A stretch of 64,000 nt of DNA from Rhizobium sp. L43. GTDB taxonomy: Bacteria > Pseudomonadota > Alphaproteobacteria > Rhizobiales > Rhizobiaceae. Positions within the stretch are counted from its first letter, which is position 1. Every line of letters begins with the position of its first letter. The stretch lies in contig NZ_NWSQ01000029.1 of NCBI RefSeq assembly GCF_002531725.1, positions 28,992 to 92,991 on the forward strand, read 5' to 3'. The notes beneath the pieces are model-generated. The model saw nothing but the letters and a program-made list of their open reading frames with translations, searched no databases and was not told the DNA's origin. Shown piece by piece: positions 59,206 through 64,000 of this stretch. Both the position numbers and the translations under genes were made by a program.

Positions 59206-60779
59206 CAGTGTCCTCCCGTGGCGAGGCGCATGATGTTTTCCTGCGTGGCCTCGGCTCTTGTTAGTTCGCCGGTGACCCGGCCTTCGCTCATCACCACCAC
59301 GCGATCACTCATGCCGAGGATCTCGGGAAGCTCGGATGAGATCATGACGATCGCGAGCCCCTGACGAGCGAACTCGGTCATCAGTCTGTGAATTTCGGAT
59401 TTCGACCCGACGTCGATGCCTCGTGTGGGTTCGTCGAGAATGAGCAGCTTCAGATCACCCAGCAGCCACTTGGCCAGAACGATTTTCTGTTGATTGCCGC
59501 CGCTGAGGTTCTCCACGATCATTGCCGTATCGGGCGTCTTGATCTGGAGCATCTTGATCATGCGCTGGGAGGCGGTCTCTTCCTGCCGCTCGCTGATAAA
59601 GAGGCCGGAAGCGAACTTCTTGAGGTTCGCGAGCGAAATGTTCTCGCCGACGGACCGGCAAAGCACCAGACCTTCCGCCTTGCGATCTTCCGAGACCATG
59701 GCGATGCCGTCGGCAATGGCGTCCTTCGGCGACGTGAGCTTTAGCGGTTTGCCGTTCAGGCGGATGACGCCCGCGTCCGCGGCGTCCAAGCCGAAGATCA
59801 CCCGGGCGACCTCCGTCCGGCCGGCGCCGATCAGGCCGGAAAGGCCAATGATCTCGCCGGCACGCACCTCAAAGCTGACATTTTCGAAAACGCCGTCACG
59901 CGAGAGGTTCTCGACGGAAAGGACGACATCGCCGATCGGCACCTCCTCTTTCGGAAAGATGCTGGAGATCGTGCGGCCAACCATCTGCGAAATCAGCTTT
60001 GCCGGCTCGTATTCGCTCGCCGGGGCGGCTGCGACGAACTGGCCGTCACGCATCACCGTGATGTCGTCGGCGATCTGGAAGATCTCGTCCATCTTGTGGG
60101 TGATGTAGATGATCGCGACGCCTGCCGCTTTCAGGTCTGCGATCTGCCTGAAGAGCATCGCGACTTCCGTGTCGCTGATCGCCGACGTCGGTTCGTCCAT
60201 AATCACCAGCGAGGCCTCGCGCGAAATCGCCTTGACGATCTCGATGAGCTGCATCGTCGCGATGGACAGGTCGCGCATCTTGGTTTGGGGGCTGTATTTC
60301 AGCCCAAGACGATCGAGCAGCGCCTGCGTCTCTGAATTCATGCGATCGAAATCGACGAACCGGGACAAAACGCCCGTCCTGCTATAAGTGGGTTCGCGGC
60401 CGAGAAAGATGTTTTCGGCGATGGTCATGTCGAGCACCGGGCTGAGTTCCTGATGGATCATCGAGATCCCTCGGTCCAGCGCAGCTGCGGCGCTCTGATG
60501 GTCGAGCTTTTCGCCTCTGAAAAGGATCTCTCCGCCGTCGATCGCGTAGATACCGCTTAGAATCTTCATGAGCGTCGACTTGCCCGCGCCATTCTCCCCG
60601 ACGAGGACATGGACCGTGCCGGCACGAACCTTCAGGCTCATGCCATCGAGCGCGAGAACACCAGGGAAGGCCTTGGTGATTGAGCGCATTTCAAGAACGA
60701 AGCCGGCTCCGCTATCTATAGGCGTGCGATGGCCTTCGCCGCCCGAAAGCGGCGCCACCTTTTGTAAGGTCGCAGACAT
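59205..60779 (-). CDS. Sugar ABC transporter ATPase (RbsA/MglA-like, two ABC domains)
   Basis: A 524-residue protein with two ABC modules. The first has Walker A VGENGAGKST and Walker B LVIMDEPTSAI, but its signature position reads MRDLSIATMQ rather than LSGGQ. The second has GLIGAGRTE as its degenerate Walker A, an intact LSGGNQQK signature and LLILDEPTRGID. This asymmetry is normal for the family. It is the first gene of the operon, so ATPase-permease-binding protein is the order here, whereas many sugar systems start with the binding protein. GGAGG precedes the ATG. Confidence 0.92.
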   Translation of the reverse strand: MSATLQKVAPLSGGEGHRTPIDSGAGFVLEMRSITKAFPGVLALDGMSLKVRAGTVHVLVGENGAGKSTLMKILSGIYAIDGGEILFRGEKLDHQSAAAALDRGISMIHQELSPVLDMTIAENIFLGREPTYSRTGVLSRFVDFDRMNSETQALLDRLGLKYSPQTKMRDLSIATMQLIEIVKAISREASLVIMDEPTSAISDTEVAMLFRQIADLKAAGVAIIYITHKMDEIFQIADDITVMRDGQFVAAAPASEYEPAKLISQMVGRTISSIFPKEEVPIGDVVLSVENLSRDGVFENVSFEVRAGEIIGLSGLIGAGRTEVARVIFGLDAADAGVIRLNGKPLKLTSPKDAIADGIAMVSEDRKAEGLVLCRSVGENISLANLKKFASGLFISERQEETASQRMIKMLQIKTPDTAMIVENLSGGNQQKIVLAKWLLGDLKLLILDEPTRGIDVGSKSEIHRLMTEFARQGLAIVMISSELPEILGMSDRVVVMSEGRVTGELTRAEATQENIMRLATGGH

Positions 60780-60903
60780 GAGAGTATTTCCTCCAGATGA
60801 GAGAGCTCTCCCAAGCCCTCCCGCCAAACTGGCTTTTACTGAAAGACGAAATTGCGAAAATTCTGGAAAGTGTCAACGAACCGGTGGATTTTTCTCCCAA
60901 AAA

Positions 60904-60932
60904 CTCTCATAAATAACGTCAGATTATGAGAG
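60904..60932. promoter_or_regulatory. 9-bp inverted repeat, probable LacI-family operator
   Basis: CTCTCATAA and TTATGAGAG, perfectly inverted around 11 bases, lie between the sugar operon and the LacI gene. The right arm overlaps the LacI gene's ribosome-binding site, suggesting autoregulation. Confidence 0.6.
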
Positions 60933-60939
60933 GCTTATT

Positions 60940-61974
60940 ATGTCACGCCCAACGATCCCCGACTTGGCAAAGGCCGCGAATGTAAGCATTTCAACAGTCG
61001 ATCGCGTGCTGAACGGTCGCGACCCCGTGCGCCCACAGACGGCGGAGCGAGTTCTTAACGCCGCCCGCCAGATCGGCTTCCATGGCGTGACGGCCATTGC
61101 TCGGCGACTCCAGCACGACAAGCCCGTGATTAAGTTCGGCTTCCTTCTCAAGCAGTCTCACCGCAAGCTCTATCAAATGTGGGGCGACATTCTCGTTGCG
61201 GCGACCGAAGCATTTCCCGATGCCCACGGAAGGCCCATCGTTAGATTCATGGACGATCTTGCGCCTGATAAGGCTGCCGAGGCGATCTACGCTCTCAGTC
61301 GCGAAGCCGACGTCATTGGAATGATCACCTCCGACCACCCGCAGGTGAACCACGCCGTCGATGGTCTTGCAGCAGAGAGCATTCCGGTCGTGACCATGAT
61401 TTCCGATATTTCCACCGCCTCTCGCGCGGGATATGTCGGCAACGACTGCATCAAAAAGGGCCGCACGGCCGCTTGGTTCATAGCTGGGCTGAACAAGGAC
61501 GGCGGGAAGGTTTCCGTCTTCGTCGGCAGTCACCGATATCTCGCCCAAGAGCTGAACGAAATGGGCTTTCGATCGTACTTCCGGGAGAGCGCGCCGGGCT
61601 TCAAGATGCTGGAGACGGTTGCAACTCTTGAAGAGCCCGAAATTGCCTATGAGGCCACGCGCCACCTTTTGCAGACCGAGCCGAATTGGGTCGGGCTTTA
61701 TGTTGCCGGCGGCGGCATCACGGGCGTGATGCGAGCCCTGCGGGAGGATGGTGGGCCGGCAGCCAAACGCCTTGTTGTAATAGCACACGAGCTCACAAAT
61801 GAAACAAAAGCCGGTCTTGCTGAGGGATTGATCAAGGTCGTCCTATCTCACCCGGCAAAGCAGTTGGGGGAGACCTTGGTGCGTGCAATGGCGCAAGCTC
61901 TCGATACCAACCGATCACCGACCGTTTCGCAGCACATCGTGCCGTTTGAATTTTACACTGCTACGAATATTTGA
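60940..61974 (+). CDS. LacI-family transcriptional regulator of the sugar operon
   Basis: A 344-residue regulator. The N-terminal HTH (TIPDLAKAANVSISTVDRVLNGRDPVRPQTAERVLNAARQIGF) is of the LacI type, with D-R instead of the common S-R in the recognition area, as in the subgroup fused to ribose-binding-like domains. The C-terminal domain resembles periplasmic sugar-binding proteins (DVIGMITSDHPQVNHAVDGL, IPVVTMISDI). It is divergent from the ABC/dehydrogenase operon and probably represses it until the sugar binds. Confidence 0.92.
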   Translation: MSRPTIPDLAKAANVSISTVDRVLNGRDPVRPQTAERVLNAARQIGFHGVTAIARRLQHDKPVIKFGFLLKQSHRKLYQMWGDILVAATEAFPDAHGRPIVRFMDDLAPDKAAEAIYALSREADVIGMITSDHPQVNHAVDGLAAESIPVVTMISDISTASRAGYVGNDCIKKGRTAAWFIAGLNKDGGKVSVFVGSHRYLAQELNEMGFRSYFRESAPGFKMLETVATLEEPEIAYEATRHLLQTEPNWVGLYVAGGGITGVMRALREDGGPAAKRLVVIAHELTNETKAGLAEGLIKVVLSHPAKQLGETLVRAMAQALDTNRSPTVSQHIVPFEFYTATNI

Positions 61975-62215
61975 AGCTTCTCTGCACGCGATTCAAAACG
62001 GCTCAGATACCGCGCGCAGGCGACCGGATTGTCGTATTTTAGGCTGCCATGCGGTCGATGCCAATTGTAGCGGGGACCTTGCCATTGGTTTTTGGCGTAT
62101 AGGGACTTTTTCGGACGTGCCTGAGACAGAGTTTCGCGGCGAGCGCGAGCAAATGCCTCTGAGGCTTAGCACGGTCCATTGTCGATCATGACGCGCTCCC
62201 GAGGCTATCGTCGTA
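61965..62215 (-). pseudogene. IS481-family transposase remnant
   Basis: On the minus strand, ERVMIDNGPC is followed by an in-frame TAA, a frameshifted piece KLCLRHVRKSPYTPKTNGK, then RYNWHRPHGSLKYDNP. These match the end of IS481-type integrases (DNG..., PYTPKTNGK, RYNWHRPH) with an internal deletion between the last two. It is clearly dead. The 3' end overlaps the end of the LacI gene in antisense. The rest of the gap up to 62433 shows nothing else. Confidence 0.65.
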
Positions 62216-62433
62216 AGTCAGCGCCGCCTTGGGAAAGGCAACCGCGGTCCCTTGTTTTCGTTCGGTGGTGTTGGCGGCCTATCTGGCACTGGCCCGTTCT
62301 GGTCTGCTCGCTGCTTATCACATTGTTTTTATGACAATCCGGCAAAACGTGACTGTCTGCCGCCATGGATTTTGTCATGCTCCCGGTGCAGATTGGCCTC
62401 CGGCCACTTGGCCGAGGAGAAATGGAGAGGAAT

Positions 62434-62874
62434 ATGAATTGGAAAGCAGTAGCTGCCGCCGCAGCGATGGCCGGAATAGCCTTAGGTTCGGTGACCGCCG
62501 CCGACGGTACTCATGATTCGCGCATTGCGCTGATGAAGCAGATCGGCGGTTCGGCCGGGGCCTTGGCAGCCATCGCCAAGGGCACCAAGCCCTATGACGC
62601 CGAGGCGGTGAAGGCGGCGCTGACGACGATTGCCGCAACGGCCAAGGTTTTCCCCGACCAGTTCAAGCCGGGCACGGAAACGGGCGACGAAGAGGCGAGC
62701 CCGAAGATCTGGGAAAACATGGATGACTTCAAGGCGCGCGCCGCAAAGCTCTCCACCGACGCCGAAACCGCGCTCGCTCAGCTTCCGGCCGATGCCGCCG
62801 CCGTCGGCGCCACGGTCAACACGCTCGGCGCCAATTGCGGCGGCTGTCACAAGGCCTATCGCATCAAGGATTGA
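62434..62874 (+). CDS. Cytochrome c'
   Basis: A 146-residue periplasmic protein. The signal peptide is MNWKAVAAAAAMAGIALGSVTAA. The mature protein is a four-helix bundle (ALMKQIGGSAGALAAIAKG, PKIWENMDDFKARAAKL) with one haem site near the C-terminus (CGGCHKAYR), the class II cytochrome c pattern. These bind NO or CO and may buffer nitric oxide, important in rhizobia; this role is inference. GGAG lies 6 bases before the ATG. A diheme cytochrome gene follows. Confidence 0.92.
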   Translation: MNWKAVAAAAAMAGIALGSVTAADGTHDSRIALMKQIGGSAGALAAIAKGTKPYDAEAVKAALTTIAATAKVFPDQFKPGTETGDEEASPKIWENMDDFKARAAKLSTDAETALAQLPADAAAVGATVNTLGANCGGCHKAYRIKD

Positions 62875-63011
62875 TAGGCCGTTTGATCTGGAACTTGATA
62901 CGCGACCCGCGCCGGCCTTGCCGCCGGCGCGGATCACCTTATTCTCCGCCGGTGCGGGCTGGTCGCAGAACCGCTCCGCACAGGAAAATCTCGGCAAAGG
63001 GGAGGCGGAGC

Positions 63012-63926
63012 ATGGTCCGCAGGTTCATCCGGTTACTGCTCTGTCTGATCGGCGTCGCCGTGCTTGGCGGGGGCGCCTTCTATCTCGTCACCGCACCCGA
63101 TCCGCTGCCGGAGAGCCATTGGGCGGGTCTCGGCGCGCCGGACCTGGCGAACGGTCAGATGGTTTTCTGGACAGGCGGCTGCGTCAGCTGTCATGCAGCA
63201 CCGGGTTCCGAAGGCGATGCAAAGCTGACGCTTGCAGGCGGCCTGGCGCTGAAGAGCCCTTTCGGCACCTTCCACGTGCCGAACATCTCTCCGGATGAAA
63301 AGGCCGGCATCGGCGCCTGGACGCTGGCCGAGTTCGGCAATGCGATGAAGCGCGGCGTCGGCCCGGGTGGCGAGCACCTCTACCCGTCCTTTCCCTACAG
63401 CTCCTATTCCCGCATGAGCGATAAGGACGTCAACGATCTCTTCGCCTTCCTGAAGACCCTGCCGAAGAGCGCAAATGTCGCGGCCCCGCATGAGCTGCCG
63501 TTCCCCTTCAACATCCGGCTGGCACTCGGCGGCTGGAAATTCCTCTATTTCAACGACCAGCCGCGTGTCGCGCTCGCCAAGAGCGACGACAAGATCAAGC
63601 GCGGGCAATATCTCGTCGAAGGCCCCGGTCATTGCGGCGAATGCCATACGCCGCGCGATGCGCTCGGCGGCTTCCAGGCGGATCAGTGGCTCGCCGGCGC
63701 CCCCAATCCGGAAGGCAAGGGCCGCATACCCGATATCACCCCGGCCTCCAAGAGCATCGGCGGCTGGAGCGAGGCCGATATCGCCAGCTACCTCGAAACC
63801 GGCTTCACCCCCGATTTCGATTCTGTCGGCGGCTCTATGGTCGATGTGCAGCAGAACATCGCCCATCTGCCGGCCGCCGACCGCGAGGCGATCGCCGCCT
63901 ATCTGAAGGCGGTGCCGGGCCATTAG
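63012..63926 (+). CDS. Diheme cytochrome c, membrane-anchored
   Basis: A 304-residue protein. An N-terminal membrane helix (FIRLLLCLIGVAVLGGGAFYL) anchors two class I cytochrome c domains with haem motifs CVSCH and CGECH. Axial Met candidates lie in SYSRMSDKDV and GGSMVDVQQN. It resembles the cytochrome subunit of membrane-bound alcohol, gluconate or sorbosone dehydrogenases, but no dehydrogenase is adjacent. It may transfer electrons to the terminal oxidase or partner with the cytochrome c' encoded 137 bases upstream. GGGGAGG precedes the ATG. Confidence 0.9.
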   Translation: MVRRFIRLLLCLIGVAVLGGGAFYLVTAPDPLPESHWAGLGAPDLANGQMVFWTGGCVSCHAAPGSEGDAKLTLAGGLALKSPFGTFHVPNISPDEKAGIGAWTLAEFGNAMKRGVGPGGEHLYPSFPYSSYSRMSDKDVNDLFAFLKTLPKSANVAAPHELPFPFNIRLALGGWKFLYFNDQPRVALAKSDDKIKRGQYLVEGPGHCGECHTPRDALGGFQADQWLAGAPNPEGKGRIPDITPASKSIGGWSEADIASYLETGFTPDFDSVGGSMVDVQQNIAHLPAADREAIAAYLKAVPGH

Positions 63927-64000
63927 AGCGTTTCACGTTTTGACGGAAGCATAGCCAGCGTTTGTGAAGTAGTTTGCGCATTCGTCAGGCTTGATGGTGC

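Overview
The window is high-GC, densely packed alphaproteobacterial chromosome, most likely from a Rhizobium of the etli/leguminosarum type. The evidence is the gene families (rhizobial-type cytoplasmic chemoreceptor, YkuD lipoproteins, cold-shock/rpsU cluster, UbiE-like phospholipid methyltransferase, Tam, diheme cytochrome c) and several families of palindromic intergenic repeats of the kind common in Rhizobium. No rRNA, tRNA or CRISPR array was seen. The genus assignment is inference from protein character, not from a database search.

Layout. 1-8555 is a signalling block: a truncated Tat-exported repeat protein, a PAS-GAF-GGDEF-EAL protein, a LuxR-type regulator without a luxI partner, a soluble double-PAS chemoreceptor and a membrane-bound diguanylate cyclase. 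8602-17664 holds a glycerophosphodiester phosphodiesterase, a glutathione transferase, an alpha/beta hydrolase whose 3' end is frameshifted by a 19-bp tandem duplication, a DNA-repair pair (ligase-associated exonuclease and ATP-dependent ligase) separated by a duplicated palindromic element, an exported hydrolase and two L,D-transpeptidase paralogues. 17947-20331 carries csp, rpsU and small basic proteins with a 20-bp hairpin repeat array, then the divergent ohrR/ohr peroxide-defence pair. 20621-23276 is a MarR regulator facing a DUF899/DUF1579/VOC cluster. 23510-29025 contains two ABC-F ATPases and a HerA-like ATPase. The first ABC-F gene is preceded by a 23-codon leader ORF, a perfect 10-bp hairpin and repeated complementary segments that look like a translation-controlled switch.

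29248-40298 includes small proteins, a NUDIX hydrolase, zwf, an IS110-family element whose left non-coding end folds into a strong stem with a large loop (candidate bridge RNA), tam, a CBS/CorC membrane protein, a cupin, a frameshifted TIM-barrel isomerase, a zinc alcohol dehydrogenase and a class IV aminotransferase. 40412-46152 is a LysR-controlled EmrAB-type efflux locus followed by a class III nucleotide cyclase, bracketed by inverted copies of one repeat family. 46292-54610 has nadE, transporters, an NTF2-like protein behind a 23-bp palindrome, a phospholipid-type methyltransferase, sodB, a metallophosphoesterase, and a divergent WYL regulator/LysE exporter pair. 54703-61974 is a carbohydrate catabolic locus: an HTH-only RpiR stub, then an operon encoding ABC ATPase, permease, periplasmic binding protein, Gfo/Idh/MocA dehydrogenase and isomerase, divergent from a LacI regulator. 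An IS481-family remnant follows, then a cytochrome c' and a diheme cytochrome c.

The main leads are the ABC-F leader switch, the IS110 left-end RNA structure, the divergent LuxR solo, the efflux-cyclase operon and the several very regular palindromes. All were read by eye; no search or folding program was run.
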